Assembly (NCBI RefSeq): GCF_024679245.1
Contig: NC_090185.1
Span: 25,037,926-25,101,925 of the forward strand
Direction of reading: 5' to 3'
DNA: 64,000 nucleotides
Origin: Pseudorasbora parva
Taxonomy: Eukaryota > Chordata > Actinopteri > Cypriniformes > Gobionidae
Shown here: piece by piece, positions 1 through 26,336 of the stretch
Layout: the number at the start of each line of letters is the position of its first letter
Numbering within the stretch: the first letter of the stretch is position 1
Made by a program: the position numbers and the translations under genes
The notes under the pieces: model-generated
The model's database searches: none
Told to the model about the DNA's origin: nothing
What the model saw: only the letters and a program-made list of their open reading frames with translations

Positions 1-2
1 TC

Positions 3-152
3 CCAGAACTAGTGCTCCTTGCGACAGCCCCTCCCTGGCCAATCCCTCTGAGACAGGACCTACTCTCTCAGAGACGGGGCACCCTGTGGCACCCGCGTCC
101 CGATCTTTGGAACCTCCACGTGTGGCTCCTGGACGGGACGCGGCAGGTTTGA
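3..152 (+). pseudogene. DIRS RT/RNase H polyprotein, C-terminal 49 residues
   Basis: Frame 3 is open from the window edge to a TGA at 150-152. It reads like the conserved tail of fish DIRS polymerase frames, with PELVLLATAPPWPIPL and then GTLWHPRPDLWNLHVW and WLLDG. It overlaps the recombinase frame, which is open from about 86, in another register, as is usual in DIRS elements. Only the extreme C-terminus is present, so neither activity nor intactness of the full frame can be judged. I call it a pseudogene because the adjacent recombinase is broken. Confidence 0.65.
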
Positions 153-1155
153 GTACCCTACCACCTCCGGTGGTGGCTACCATCACTTCCGCTCGGGCCG
201 AGTCCACGAGACAGGCCTATGCGTTGAAGTGGAACCTCTTCGTCAATTGGTGCTCTTCTCGCCAAGAAGACCCCTGGAAATGCCCGATCGGGTCCGTGCT
301 CTCTTTCCTCCAGGAAGGGTTGGATCGAAGGCTGTCTCCATCCACCCTGAAGGTTTATGTGGCCGCTATCGCCGCCTACCATGACCTCTTGGACGGGAAA
401 ACGGTAAGTAAGCACGACCTGGTCATCAGGTTCCTGAGGGGTGCGAGGAGACTACTTCCTCCTCGTGCTCCTCTCATACCCTCTTGGGTCCTCTCAGTAG
501 TTCTAAGTGCTCTGCAGAGGGCCCCATTTGAGCCTTTGCGGTCAGTAGATGTTAAGTTCTTGTCTATGAAGACAGCACTCCTGACCGCATTGGCCTCCAT
601 CAAGAGGGTAGGGGACCTGCAGGCATTTTCGGTTGACGAAACGTGCCTGGAATTCGGGCCGGCTGACTCTCACGTGATCCTGAGACCCCGGCCTGGATAT
701 GTGCCCAAGGTTCCCACCACTCTGTTCAGAGACCAGGTGGTGAACCTGCAAGCGCTGCCTTTGGAGGAGGCAGACCCAGCCTTGGCATTGCTCTGTCCAG
801 TACGCGCCCTTCGCGCTTACGTAGACAGGACGTAGTGTTTCAGGACCTCAGACCAGCTCTTTGTCTGTTATGGTGGGAAGCTGAAGGGAAGGCTCTCTCA
901 AAGCAAAGGCTGTCTCACTGGATAGTGGACACCATTGTTTTGGCTTACCAGCAGCAGGGACGCCCATGTCCCCTTGGGGTCAGGGCCCATTCCACCCGGA
1001 GTGTGGCCTCCTCTTGGGCTTTAGCACATGGCGCTCCGCTGACAGACATCTGCAGAGCTGCAGGCTGGGCGACACCAAACACATTCGCCAGGTTTTATAA
1101 CCTCCGAGTGGAGCCTGTATCCGACTATGTACTCGCCTCTACAAATGGCCGGTAA
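86..1155 (+). pseudogene. DIRS tyrosine recombinase (broken)
   Basis: This frame encodes a phage-integrase-type tyrosine recombinase that would insert the circular DNA copy of the element. The N-terminal SAM-like core-binding region (TRQAYALKWNLFVNWC, then SPSTLKVYVAAIAAYHDLL) is followed by the catalytic domain. The first catalytic Arg lies in ASIKRVGDLQAF, the HxxR box is HSTRS near 987-1001, and the C-terminal Tyr lies in ARFYNL near 1091-1108. Two lesions break it: an in-frame TAG at 833-835, then a single-base frame change near 885-895, after which the sequence continues with SKQRLSHWIVDTI. The frame ends at a TAA at 1153-1155. Both lesions point to a dead copy. The start is uncertain because the frame is open further upstream. 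Confidence 0.8.
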
Positions 1156-1670
1156 TGGATTGGCTCAGGTGTCTTCGCTTGCTCGCCATTCCACTCCACG
1201 GACTGGATACGTGCGATATTCTTCTCAGGTGAGTTCCCCGAGAGCCCTGAGCTCCTCCAGCACTGACGACGCCGACGCCAGTAAGTCTGCCCTTAGCCCA
1301 GACACTCGTGTCCGGCCAGGTGCCCCATGTGCATGGTTCCCCTCCGGCGACCCCCACATGTGTATTTCCACCGTAAGCCTCCCTGAGCGGGTGTATTCCC
1401 TTGGCAACCTTGCCACCTCCTGGGGTTAAAAATCCACCTTCGGCTGGTACCCCAGTGATCTTCCGTATGCAGCCCCCCGGGGTCATACGTGTTTCCCTAA
1501 GTCCTCCCTACGGGTAGGCATCTTGGCGCATATCTCCTCCTGGAATATGCCTCCCAGTGTACCTTGGTATTCCTGCGTTAAGTAGAGGCCTTTGACCGTT
1601 CTGCTTGCATCAGGGTTCTCACGCTTGCGCAGGGCACTGGAAGACAGCCGAGTGGCGTGATTGTATTGGG

Positions 1671-2065
1671 ACCCCCATTCGTCAGTCACTGACGTTACGT
1701 CGGAGTGACTGAACGAAAGGGAACGTCTCGGTTACGTATGTAACCCTCGTTCCCTGAGGAGGGAACGGAGACGTAACGTCCCACTGCCACTTCCGCTGTA
1801 CCGCTGGAACGGCCGAGAGTTCAGTCTTGGCTCCTCAGCAGGTAACATAATGCGATTCATGCCAGCTACTTCCTTATATACCCAGGTGGGTAGGCGGAGT
1901 TACGCATGCAAATTCGCATGCCCATGGCATTGGCACTGCCATTGGGCGCTTTCTAAGATCTCGAAGATGATTGGCTTCTAGGCGAAACCCCCATTCGTCA
2001 GTCACTGACGTTACGTCTCCGTTCCCTCCTCAGGGAACGAGGGTTACATACGTAACCGAGACGTT
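1671..2065. repeat. DIRS terminal/internal complementary repeats
   Basis: A 59-bp sequence at 1722-1780 has a perfect inverted partner at 2007-2065. A 31-bp sequence starting acccccattcgtcagtcac occurs as a direct repeat at 1671-1701 and 1987-2017. This mixture of inverted and direct short repeats next to the recombinase matches the DIRS internal complementary region and right terminal repeat. A third, shorter echo of the arm (cataaccgagacgtt) lies at about 2069-2085. Confidence 0.75.
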
Positions 2066-2099
2066 ACATACATAACCGAGACGTTCTCATCATCACGTG

Positions 2100-3490
2100 C
2101 ATAGCTGATGCACAAAAATAGATTAACTTTTTAAAGAGTAAAAGATTAAGAGTAAAGCCTTAAATTAAGAGTAAAGCCTTAAATCAAAACAAGAGAGCAA
2201 TATGTCTCATTACTTTTGTCCCATTTTGTAAAGGTCCATCGTCTATATCGTGGGGGAGGAGGCAGTTTCCAGCGGGCACAGGAAGAGTGGAGCACGGGTG
2301 TGTGGAAGGACCCCCATGTAAGGGAAGCCGGATTGAACGCCATCTCTGAAACGCGCCCCAGCCTGCCCCAGTATCCAGCCGCTATGCCCAACTACCCAGG
2401 GAGCGAACCCTGGTGATCCCTTTTCCGAACTACAGATGGAGAAAGAGTACCACTGTTTGTCTTAACGTTAAAGGGGCAGTTTGCAGAGGGACGTTATCCA
2501 ATATTTTTGTACCGAGAAAACACTTTAGCCAGATCACGGATATTTTTTAATATAACAAAAAGATTGAATGTTAATCACTATTCAAAGGATGTGTATATCA
2601 CTTTTTGAGTAGCACTGCTAATACAACGTTATATCAGATGTAAAATATGTACAATGCAGAATTTTTTTTATTAAGATGTCCAGAAATCAATTAAATACTT
2701 CATTTATTGATATAGATCTGGTTTAATCTAAACACAATATAGCGTTAGTGCCAAAACATTTCACGTGAATAAAGGCATAGATTTGCACACTTTGAATCCC
2801 TGGTCTAGTCTGGTAAATTTGTCAGAAGTTCTTGTTTCTAATCTGCCCTCGTAATTTTTTTTCTCATCTAAAACAATATCATCAGTGATTTTACATCAAG
2901 AGCAGGGACAGTTTTTGTGCATTTTGTTTCATGATTTTACCAGAGCGAATAGAAAGTCTGCAACGGCGTTAAGCGTTTGATTAAAGCACTCGTCTGTGTG
3001 AAGACTGCATGCACGAGCCACGAGAGAAATCTGCACCACTGATTACAGCGGCAACGAGCACTAGATCGCCTCTTATTTAACAAACGAATGCAATTATGCT
3101 CTTCTAGTTAACCAGATATGTTGTGTTTGTATTAGCTAGGTTCATCCATGAAGCAAGATGTTTCAAAAAGTGATGGGTACATGCCCCACCCGCAAATTAC
3201 GCCTATGCCTCTGGTATAAACAGTTTCTTTTCCATTGAGCTAGGAAGAGTAGATCTCTTGAACACTTTAAGTGAATGATAATCCAAAATGTGTCAAACCC
3301 TTGTTCTGGCTACAAATTCTGACAGAAACACTGAGGCAAAATAAGCAAACTGCTCCTTAGACATCTCAACACACACTGACAGAAAAACGGCGAAACATTA
3401 GTACAAAAATAGCTACCAAAAAAAGGACACTAATCTTACATTGATGAATTTATTGCAGTTCATCTGAGCCTTGATTTTTCTTGTCTTTCC
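2100..3490. other. intergenic, no gene recognised
   Basis: The stretch is AT-rich apart from a GC-richer island at about 2240-2450, which contains short frames on both strands with no recognisable motif. The island is probably a fragment of an old mobile element, but I cannot assign a family. Around 3165-3215 there is a short segment (cgtaatttgcgggtggggca on the opposite strand) that looks like a transposon terminus without a partner. Confidence 0.4.
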
Positions 3491-3553
3491 ATTGACTTGT
3501 TTGAGAATGAAAAGAATAGTTGCGTATCAAAGATCATGTATTTACAAATATCA

Positions 3554-3558
<5 letters not shown>

Positions 3559-3628
<70 letters not shown>
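3559..3628. repeat. (TA)n microsatellite
   Basis: An uninterrupted alternating TA run of about 70 bp. It lies directly upstream of a TIR element that starts near 3640. Confidence 0.95.
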
Positions 3629-3636
<8 letters not shown>

Positions 3637-3642
3637 ATGTAC

Positions 3643-4437
3643 AGCACTGGTAAAAAGTTTAGAAAAATTTCAATTTTTAATGATTTTGAAAGAAGTCTCT
3701 TATGCTCATCAAACCCGGATTTATCTGATCAAAAACACAGAAAAAAACTGTAATATTGTGAAATTATTATCATTAATACAATAAAAATGTATTAATGGTT
3801 TTTAAAATATAATTAATTTCTCAGATGCAAAGCTGAATTTTCAGCATCATTACTCTAATCTTCAGTGTCACATGACCCTTCAGAAATCATTCTGATATGA
3901 AGATTATCAATGTTGGAAACAGTTCTGATGCTTCATATATTTTTTGTTACTTTTTTCAGGATTCTTTAAGTAAAAAGTGTTTAAGCTTCTTTTAAATAGA
4001 ATTATTTTGTAGTTTGGGATCAGTCATTTTTTTCTTTCATTTTCTGAGCAGGATTCAGCAAGAATGTATTAAATTGATATAAAAAGTGATCGTAAAGATT
4101 TATATTGTGAGAAAAGATTTCTATTTTGAATGAATGCTGTTCTTAACTTTTTATTCATCAGTGAATCCTGAAAAAAAAATATTCAGCACAACAAGCAGCA
4201 GTTTCCCACAATAATAAATCAGCATATTAGAATGATTTCTGAAGGATCATATGACACTGAAGACCAGAGATGTTGAAAATTCAGCTCTTCTCAAAGGAAT
4301 AAATTATAATTTAAAATAGAAATGCATTCTTTTATATTTTATATATTTATATTATATTACTGTTTTTCTTTTTTTAATCAAATAAATGCAGGCTTGAAAC
4401 ATTAAAAATAGTAGTATTTATAAACTTTTGACCAGTG

Positions 4438-4439
<2 letters not shown>
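3643..4439. mobile_element. non-autonomous TIR DNA element, about 0.8 kb
   Basis: The left end reads cagcactggtaaaaagttt and the right end aaacttttgaccagtgcat, which are near-perfect inverted copies. The interior is AT-rich and contains an inner inverted pair around the phrase on 3'/5' halves with cagcatcattactc and aagaccagagatgttgaaaa. It has no coding capacity. It lies between a TA run and a CA run, which suits a TA-targeting or microsatellite-associated MITE. The family is very common in cyprinid introns. Confidence 0.75.

Positions 4440-4476
<37 letters not shown>
4440..4476. repeat. (CA)n microsatellite
   Basis: About 17 CA dinucleotides, directly after the TIR element that ends near 4439. 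Confidence 0.95.
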
Positions 4477-4477
<1 letters not shown>

Positions 4478-4479
4478 TA

Positions 4480-5600
4480 ATAATCACTTTACTGTTTTAG
4501 GGAAAGTGATTTTTGAAGGGGAAAAGCATGTCTGAGTGTTCTTTTCTAAATCACGGCAGCTTTTCTATTTACCTAAAAAAAAACTGGTCTTGCATCACTT
4601 CCGCATAAATGCTTTTGCAGTTCATTTCAATTTTTTACTTCAGTTTACTATTCGCTTAGACTCAAGATTCGCAAGCATGGGTTGAATGTCTTTGTAAATG
4701 GTATGATTTGCATATGACGCCTTTTTATACATTGCAGCAAAAAATTAGATTTTTTTTATATATATATGAATGTTTCCTTGCAGACACATCTTGTGCCTGT
4801 TGTCTTTGTTTAAAGCTTTTCACGGAGACCGCCTTAATTCTTCATGCATATTAAGCATGTGTGAACCAATAGCTTTAGAGTTTTCCTTAAGTGCTACAAT
4901 TGGTGTATATGGCTATAACCTGTGCTATTTTTACTACTAGCTTATAAATATGCATTGCGCATTTATTCCTTGTTTCATCTCACTGTGTTTACAGTTGTGG
5001 TTGGCTGGAGGCTAAGATACAAAATTCTAATATGTGACTTGATCTTTGGTCTTTTTTGCTCAATATCTCCCTCCACTGAGCCACAGGAGGTTGATTTTGC
5101 TGCGTTCAATGACTGGCTTTGTGTAGCCAATGTAATTAACAATCATGCATATGAGATGTGACTGGAATCTTCCTCTCCAGCTTCAGTTCAATAAAAAAAT
5201 TCCTTTTCAAACTGTAGTCGCTTTTATTGCAGTCACTCCCTGCGTCTAAATATGCATGCATAGTAGTTACTAATGAACACTTTTCCCACCAGTGGTGAAC
5301 ATTTTCGTCTTTCCGTATTATCACTGTTATACGGTAGGGGAAACTATTACACATCTTCAGAAAGAGTAAAGAATCTCCTGATCAAAACACAGGTGAAAAA
5401 GAAGCAGAAACAAGCAATCGCATATGTTAACATTACATTTGTCAACATTAATCCGCATATAAATGTTACCGAATTAAGTGTCAACCCAGGACGAGCTATT
5501 GGACTGTGCAAGCATTGAGGGTGTTGATGACTCGATCTCTATCGGTTTGATCATCTGAATCCGATATGGATATAGTCTTTGATTAAAAATGTGATATTCT
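4480..5600. other. intergenic, no gene recognised
   Basis: Only short frames without recognisable domains are present, and base composition is that of the surrounding AT-rich DNA. I see no splice-site series, RNA gene or long repeat. Confidence 0.4.
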
Positions 5601-5601
5601 A

Positions 5602-5835
5602 GGGCCCTATGAAATCCATAAATTTGTTTTCTAAATTCCGTTTTTGTACGTATAAATATTTCCTGATTCTGGGTTTGTTTGTTTGTTTTTTTGACTTCAT
5701 TCTAATGATTCAATGAAATGTTAGTAATCAGCATGTCTCATTAACCAAAATCATGAAACTTGTACAATTTATTTAAAATTGTAACCAAAATTACATGTTT
5801 AAGGCCCTATGAAACACGTTTTACTTTTTACATTT
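5602..5835. repeat. two partial copies of a GGGCCCTATGAAA-ended element
   Basis: The starts at about 5602 (agggccctatgaaatcc) and 5802 (aaggccctatgaaacacg) match the termini of the complete element at 8377-9336. Only one end and some AT-rich interior is visible for each, so both look truncated. Confidence 0.5.
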
Positions 5836-6269
5836 TCTGTTAAGTTTTCTGCATTCCATTGTAATGGTTTAAGTAAATTTTCATAATCAAAAATCATGTC
5901 TAATTGAATTTATTTTATGTCAATGAAATTAAATGGGTTTTTTTTTCCTTTAGAAATTCTGTTTAGTTTATTTTATTTTATTTTATTTTGGCAATCAAAT
6001 GAAGGGATAATAACATTTAATGAATCTTTTAATCATATGAAGTTAAACTTTGTTAAAGCGCTGCACAACAGTGCTTTACAGTTAAAATTAAAACATGGAA
6101 GAATTGTGATTATTCCTTTTAAAAAAAGTAATAATTTTTGATATTACATTAAGACATTGCAGCTAAATTCTACTGTATAACAGTAATATTTCTGTCACAG
6201 TTTCTTCCAAGTTAAACCAAACTTTTATTTTGACTGGTTGCCATGAAGACCTTTGAGTTATGTTTTTAT

Positions 6270-6815
6270 CATAGACTGTAAAAAAATATGGACATAGCGT
6301 CCGTGACATCACCCATTGGATTCAGATAAGCCGTTCTGAAACGTAAAATATGGGTGAGCTGGGCGTTGCCATCTTGCGAGCGAGTCATCGCGTGTCACTC
6401 CCGGATAACAGAAAATGGGCAAAAAGGCGGGATGTGGGCGGAGCTTAGGTGACGCAATGACTATAGACGGTGGATAAATGGTTATCCACCTGTCACTCAA
6501 AGTAACCACGCCCTTAATTATGCAGAACTTTAAGGCTTTATATACTGTAAACGAATGAGTTATAAAAAAATTCACCCCCCTCACAGTTTTCATGAAGGGC
6601 AAAATTAGCCGTATAGGCCAAAACCACAATTTGTACCAGGCTGTAAACATGTTTTTTTTTCTGCTGTAAAAATGGGAATTTTAACATGGGGCTCAATGAG
6701 ATTCTGCTCACTTCTGGAGCCTGTCCCTAGTGGCCAGTCGATGAATTGCAGTTTACATTACTTCCATATTGGCTTCAAGAGAGATCGCGGGAGGTTGCCG
6801 CTTGGTTTTTATATG
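6270..6815. repeat. interspersed repeat with a TATGGAC..GTGACATCACCC head
   Basis: The segment begins with agactgtaaaaaaatatgga and gtccgtgacatcacccattg, a head seen in many fish interspersed repeats. It ends near a GC-richer tail with ggcttcaagagagatcgcgg. It contains an open frame on the minus strand (6309-6650) without recognisable domains, which I regard as fortuitous. Class not established. Confidence 0.45.
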
Positions 6816-7320
6816 ACAAGACAATAGTTTTTCTCAAATTAAACTTTGCTGATGAAGTAAAAACTCTGGAGATGAAGTTCATTCATACATGTCTTCATAT
6901 AGTGAGGCGGTAGATGCTGATTTTCTGGAGGTCATAAATCTTTTGTGAAATTAGCAAAAACACTAGCGTGCCTGGCAAAAAAAATTTTTAAAACACTGGT
7001 GGAAAAGAGTTAATAGGTGAAAAACAGTACATGAAATGAATAGTATGTCTCAGTAGTATGTAAGTTCATAATATTAATCAAGGTGAAACAGATGAGAGAG
7101 AACAGACAGTGTTGTAAAGAAATGTGTGCCCGAGTACAACACTGGGTCACGGCACCAAATAATACTGACTTTCTATAATCACATTGACATTCATAAAGAA
7201 ACGAATTGGCCTAGGTGCTGACAGTTCGCAGATAGTATGCAATTTCAGATGCAGCTGCTGATAGGTTGAAAGTTTTACCCTCATATTTCTTAAAGTTTAA
7301 AATTTATTTCAATCTTTAAA
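6816..7320. other. downstream flank of the semaphorin gene
   Basis: AT-rich sequence between a repeat and the semaphorin stop codon. I see no gene. If the canonical poly(A) signal at 7329-7334 is used, this lies just outside the transcript. Confidence 0.4.
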
Positions 7321-7328
7321 AAAAAGTA

Positions 7329-7334
7329 TTTATT
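7329..7334 (-). promoter_or_regulatory. candidate poly(A) signal AATAAA
   Basis: On the minus strand AATAAA occurs about 50 bases after the semaphorin stop codon (7382-7384). AT-rich DNA contains many such hexamers, so use of this one is only plausible. It would give an unusually short 3' UTR. Confidence 0.35.
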
Positions 7335-7381
7335 ATGAATAGAAAAATAAATATGTACAAATATTATATATATAAAAAAAC

Positions 7382-21426
<14,045 letters not shown>

Positions 21427-23156
21427 GGCTTTGTTCTTTACTTGAACAAAAAAAAAAAACTACAAAATGATCACTTCAGTATTTAGCATATTTAATAATC
21501 AGCTCGTGTTTTTCCATGGTCGATTGGGTTATGTAGTCGTCCATATCCAAAATATACGTTTATCATGTGAGAGTTTGTGTGGCCAAAAGTGGTAGTCCAT
21601 GGTGCGGGATGCTGAAGGAGTGGAAATAAACCTTCTCCACTGTCCAGTCTACATCTGTAGAACAAAAAACAAACGTTAAACTAATAAAAGATCTATTTCA
21701 AAAGACATGAAGATTCACCTGAAGCCCTGTTCCTGCATGAAGTGCACTGAACCATCGATTTCAACTGGAGGATGACAATAGAAAACAAAATCCTCCACTT
21801 CAACTCATCCCTTAGTAAACACCTCAACTCAAAGCTGCTTTACCTAAACGTTCCTCGTAATACTGTATTTGACACCAGGAATTCAACGGTGACTCATTGT
21901 TGTTGCACAAAAACGGCGAGCTGACAGATCGCAGCGATCATTTGTGGTTAAAAACAAGAAACGCGAGTGATTTTCCCACTCAGTTGGGGCTGGATGTGTG
22001 CAAGATGGCAAGCTGAGGCATGTGTGGATTAGAGTATGAAGATACCTGAAATTGTTGACGCCTGAGGCTGAAAACTGAAAACTCACACTCACACCTCTGC
22101 GTGTTCGCGTGACGCGTGCGACAGTTCACAACGTTTGACATGTTTGAAATGTTTACATTCAAACGAGATGCTCTTGTCTGCGTGTTCGATTGAGCAACAT
22201 CTAAAAGTTCACGATCAAGCGATAACAACCTAAATGTAAAATAGCTCATTTTTGGAAGACAGGCATGGTTAAAGCTAGTTTTATGAAGAAAATGTGTGCT
22301 TTGCTTATGCAAAAAAATAAGTGGGCATGATTTTTCTACTTTGCCTAATTAAAATCAGTTATACTGGTTAGTCAAGCACAGGCCTAGGGGATAAATCAAA
22401 TGAATCATCCTGTTACTCATGCCTTAAAGAGCGTTCATCCAATCGAATTATTGCTGAATAAGAGCTTATCGGGTGAGCCTCTCCCACCTGTTCAAATTCT
22501 CACAGGGCTGGTAGACTTTGGCTGTGTCTGAAAACCTAGGCAGACGATTTATTGCATTGCTGCCTTATCAGACAGACAATGACTTGGCTGGCAGTGTTTG
22601 CACATGAAGATAGCCTTCTGAGGCAGAGTAACAGTTTAATGATCTACAGCAAAATAGAGTGAGTTTTGGTGATGTATGCTAATATTTAATTACTACAAGA
22701 ATAATTCCTTGCAAGAAATGACATCAGAGGGGGAAAACATTGGTCGAAAACTTTTTACACACAAGCTGACCAGGAACCACAAGTTTCAGACAGCATCTTT
22801 CTTTTTCTAGCAACCTCAACAACTTTTACACCGTAAAAATATTAAAAAAAAAAAAAAAAAAAAAAGTTACCTGGTTGCCTTAAAATGTGGAGTTCATTGA
22901 AATGTAACATTTTAGTCAATACAACCAATACAAACATTTTTTAGAATCAACAACATTTATTTAAATATTATTAAAAGATTTTGTAAGCAACGCATATTGG
23001 ATAATTATGTGTTTGATTTGTGATGACGCAGTGAAACCAATTGTGCTATTTTCATGATTTATCACATTTTATATATGGTTCAGATACAATAATATTTTGA
23101 GTTTCTATATCAAGCCAATTTCCTTCACTGTAGCAACTTAAATTTTTAAGTTCAAT

Positions 23157-23200
23157 AAACTATATGTATGTATGTATGTATGTATGTATAAAAATAATAT

Positions 23201-23231
<31 letters not shown>

Positions 23232-23289
23232 TTATATTTTTACATTTAATGCTACACATTGAAAAATTATTATTTAAAGGTTGTTTACG

Positions 23290-23356
<67 letters not shown>
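23157..23356. repeat. (GTAT)n, (TTTA)n and (TA)n microsatellite cluster
   Basis: About 6-7 GTAT units at 23163-23190, about 9 TTTA units at 23197-23234, then an alternating TA run at 23295-23356. The clustering within 200 bp is typical of mutable AT-rich intron DNA. Confidence 0.9.
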
Positions 23357-23368
<12 letters not shown>

Positions 23369-24617
23369 AAAGGTTTAATAAATTATGCCATTTTTTTCAA
23401 AATACATTAAAATGCAACTTGTACATACAATAATTTGAAAATTGCTATCAAACTCATATAAGTCTGTAGCATTTACTGTAAAATTATAATATATATATTT
23501 TTTTAAATAATAAATCAAGGCACTTTTTTATTTTATAAAACAATACCTTAGTGCAATTTGTAAATACAATGACCTAAATGCAGTTCTTTTATGATGAACA
23601 CATTTTTAAATCAATTAAAATAATTTGAATAATTAAAAAGTAAAAAAAACTATATATAAAAAATAAAAGTCAGGGCATGGTGATACAACTATCCTGTTAT
23701 TAAAGATTAAAAAAAGAGCTTCATTAAAATAAGTACTTTTTTAAAGTGAACCGCCGTTTGGCATATATACATACATATGTTTTTTAAGATTATTATTAGT
23801 AATAATCATATTTTAAAATGTTATAAATGTCTTACATTTTAATTATTTATTCTTTAACAATTATTATTTTATTTTTTAAATTGCCTAATCCATGCTCTCT
23901 CTCTCACACACACACATAAAACATGAAACAGGAAGTGATATCAGTGACAGCTCATCTAAAGACCCTGATGACACGTTGAGGGAATTACACAGATTACAGC
24001 TAAAAGAAAAATCAATTACACAGATTACAGCTAAAAGAAAAATCGATTTAATATCTCCTGTGCCATACTGTCATTTGGGATATTTAGCAACTGGTAATTC
24101 CAGCTTCAGGTATAAATAGAGGCCTTTTTAAATGAACTGTAAGATCATGGTTCCTGAGCATTATAATGGTTCAGGTTGAACTGACACACACGCTTCGTGA
24201 TTTATTAACCTGCAGCCTTCCAATGACAATACATGTGTCACACATTGCGCAACACTTACGTTGGAAAAACACACCCACGTTGGCTTTTGTTCGTTTAATT
24301 CACTAAAACAAATATTCTTTATAATTGTGAATGCTGAAGGTGTCATTCATCATCAGCTTAAGGTTAGAGCTCTTTGCAGAACAACAACAACATGCTATTG
24401 TGGTACCTACTATAGCATCTATTCACAAACCAAGACAATACAAAAAATTGTGCTTAAACTAAAAGTACAGGTAAGTGAGTAGGTGCAACATATGAAGACC
24501 TGGGTAAACAGAGGGGTGTAAAAAGAGGAACATTCCCTTCTAGCGTTCAGGCAAGTCAGAGCACGACTTGAGAAGCTGTGAAGATGTTGAGTTGTTTTAG
24601 GTCTGATGTGTCACTTC

Positions 24618-24795
24618 CAGTGGCAATGAGTACACTCAAAATAAAATAAAAAAGTGGTTCCATGAAGAACGTTTTACATCTATGGAACATTTACATTCCA
24701 CAAAAGGTTCTTTTAGATGAAAAGAATAAAGGTTCTTTGGTAAGCCAAAGGATGTGAAAACCCCATTTTGGAACCTTTGTATTTAAGAGTGCACT
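24618..24795. repeat. short MITE-like repeat
   Basis: Inverted phrases tggttccatgaagaacg and accccattttggaaccttt, with inner copies of aaaggttc, mark a short non-coding fold-back element of a type common in fish introns. Confidence 0.45.
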
Positions 24796-25398
24796 TGTAG
24801 TCACACTTATTTCATCGAATTAGATCACAAAATAGTTAGTAGAGTTATTTTATAGAGTTATAGAGTTATTTTTCCATTGACATACAATCAACTAGTGGGT
24901 CAGTTCTTTGTAAACTTCTCACTAGTGTAGCCTACTATCCGATTAACCAAAGCTGAATTTCATCACATTAACTATGCTTTTGACAACCACATTTTCATTC
25001 TCATTATAAACTAACGTTACATATTTTGTTTTATCATTTAAAACGATTTAGATATGTGTTTGTGTTATCGTTCTTTAACATTAATGCCACTTGGTTTGTA
25101 TCTTGGAATGGAATAACATTTAGACATTTGAAAGGTCCAAATACCTGTGGAGCAATGTTGTCGTTTATCTTTTCCTTCCTTTTATTTTTAATCAATAATA
25201 CCTTCAAGTCTTAGTAAATCGATGTCAAAGTACACATGGATTCACAGTAAACCCTGTTCAAACTATGAACAAGCTAAGCGCATTTACAGAAAGATATAGG
25301 CTAGCGCCTAATTAAGTTAAGCCTTTAAAGTTTTTTCTTCTACTGAATTAGCCTAAGCAAATATTATTAAAGCTCGCCCAAAACATAAATCAACTCAC

Positions 25399-25490
25399 CA
25401 GAGATGTCATGTCCCTCATGAACGGCTGAATAAATGTCGCTCATGTGTATTCAGTCAGCAAGTCGCTCCGAGTGTAGAACTGTTTCGAGT
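25399..25490 (-). other. probable first (leader) exon and promoter edge of the semaphorin
   Basis: On the minus strand a strong donor (ctctg/gtgagttg) lies at 25398. The upstream sequence is less AT-rich than the intron, and a palindromic E-box CACGTG sits at 25505-25510 just outside. Joined directly to the exon ending at 21440, an ATG at about 25445 is in frame with the signal-peptide ATG, adding 20 residues (MSDIYSAVHEGHDIS, VKNKA). That ATG has a weak context (C at -3), so I treat this exon as mainly 5' UTR. The 5' end is a guess. Confidence 0.5.
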
Positions 25491-25917
25491 CTGAGGGGGT
25501 GTGTCACGTGACCAAACCCACACCTGAGACTGCCACATCCTGCTCATGAATCACCTGTTGATGTTGTAGTAGCTATTGAGACGTGCACTTTTCACGTGCT
25601 ATCGGGATTATCGTAAATACCGGGACTACGTATTTTCCTAGTTGAAAATAGGTAATGAAGGGAAAAATTTTGACACCCGAGTTTTCGAGTTGGACGTGTC
25701 ATCAACTTTGTTTTAAACATGGCGATTGCTGCTGTGGCTGGTGTTATTTATTAGTTTTTTCCACAACAGCTACAACTCGGTCTTTTCGTTAAAGTAGTAC
25801 AAATTTACATGAATAACCATTTGACGTATAGGCTGTTTTAAACAGCAAAAATATCATGTATTTGACCAAAATTCCAGATTCGTCAACCACCTGCCTGAGA
25901 TAGCATAGATTTCACGC

Positions 25918-26161
25918 ATAGATTGTGTAATGAATGCTACTTTTAATGCATTACCACTAGTAATCTGATTATATAACGCATGTTGCTTTTAATGTGTTAC
26001 ACTCGTAATATCAAAAAGTAATCTGATTATGTAATGCATGTTACTTTTAATGCGTTACTTTTGACATCAGAAAATAATCTGATTATGTAATGCATGCTAC
26101 TTTATTGCGTTACCACTCGTAATATCAAAAAAAAAAATCTGATTATGTAATGCATGTTACT
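25918..26161. repeat. degenerate minisatellite, left block
   Basis: Units of roughly 50-60 bp built on aatctgattatgtaatgcat, gttacttttaatgcgttac and cactcgtaatatcaaaaa repeat about four to five times. The array resumes at 27855, so it was one array before the insertion between them. Confidence 0.85.
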
Positions 26162-26336
26162 TAGCCTAGAAATCTAGACGCACCCTAGCGGCAGCAAATC
26201 TAATCTGCCCGCGAGTGTCGTCTAGCAACTCTCAATACCCTTCTGAGCTGTAATCGCCGAACTCTTGCCGGGCCAATCACATTGTGTATAGAGTCGGTGG
26301 GCGGGGCCATAATGACGACGGCCGAGTTGCGTTTGT

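Larger units (their letters stand above)
1..2085 (+). mobile_element. DIRS-type tyrosine-recombinase retrotransposon, 3' portion, decayed
   Basis: The first 1.15 kb holds the end of an RT/RNase H frame overlapping a tyrosine recombinase frame. This is followed by about 0.5 kb of non-coding DNA and then a block of paired inverted and direct repeats at 1671-2065. Overlapping RT/RNase H and recombinase frames plus split inverted repeats are the hallmark of DIRS elements, which replicate through a circular intermediate and have no DDE integrase. The 5' part lies outside the window. The downstream edge near 2085 is where the repeat block ends and is approximate. Confidence 0.8.
21441..25398. other. 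semaphorin 5' intron, repeats and AT-rich DNA
   Basis: No further exon is convincingly seen, although a good acceptor (gttctacag) near 21653 on the minus strand could serve an alternative leader exon. It holds a poly(A) tract at about 22842-22865, microsatellites at 23157-23234 and 23293-23356, and a MITE near 24618-24795. Confidence 0.4.

Noticed and set aside
2216..2416. GC-rich island with a tRNA-like phrase (gggttcgctccctgg on the minus strand)
   Set aside because: No cloverleaf could be built around it: the A-box and acceptor stem are missing. It is probably an old repeat fragment.
3497..3784. Open frames made largely of repeated Ile-Tyr
   Set aside because: They are translations of the (TA)n microsatellite, and the same happens at 48309-48563. 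They are not genes.
6309..6650. 113-codon minus-strand frame
   Set aside because: It lies wholly in an interspersed repeat, has no recognisable domain, and has no splice or start context of note.
25505..25510. E-box CACGTG as a proven promoter element
   Set aside because: A single six-base palindrome is expected by chance. It is mentioned only as context for the leader exon.
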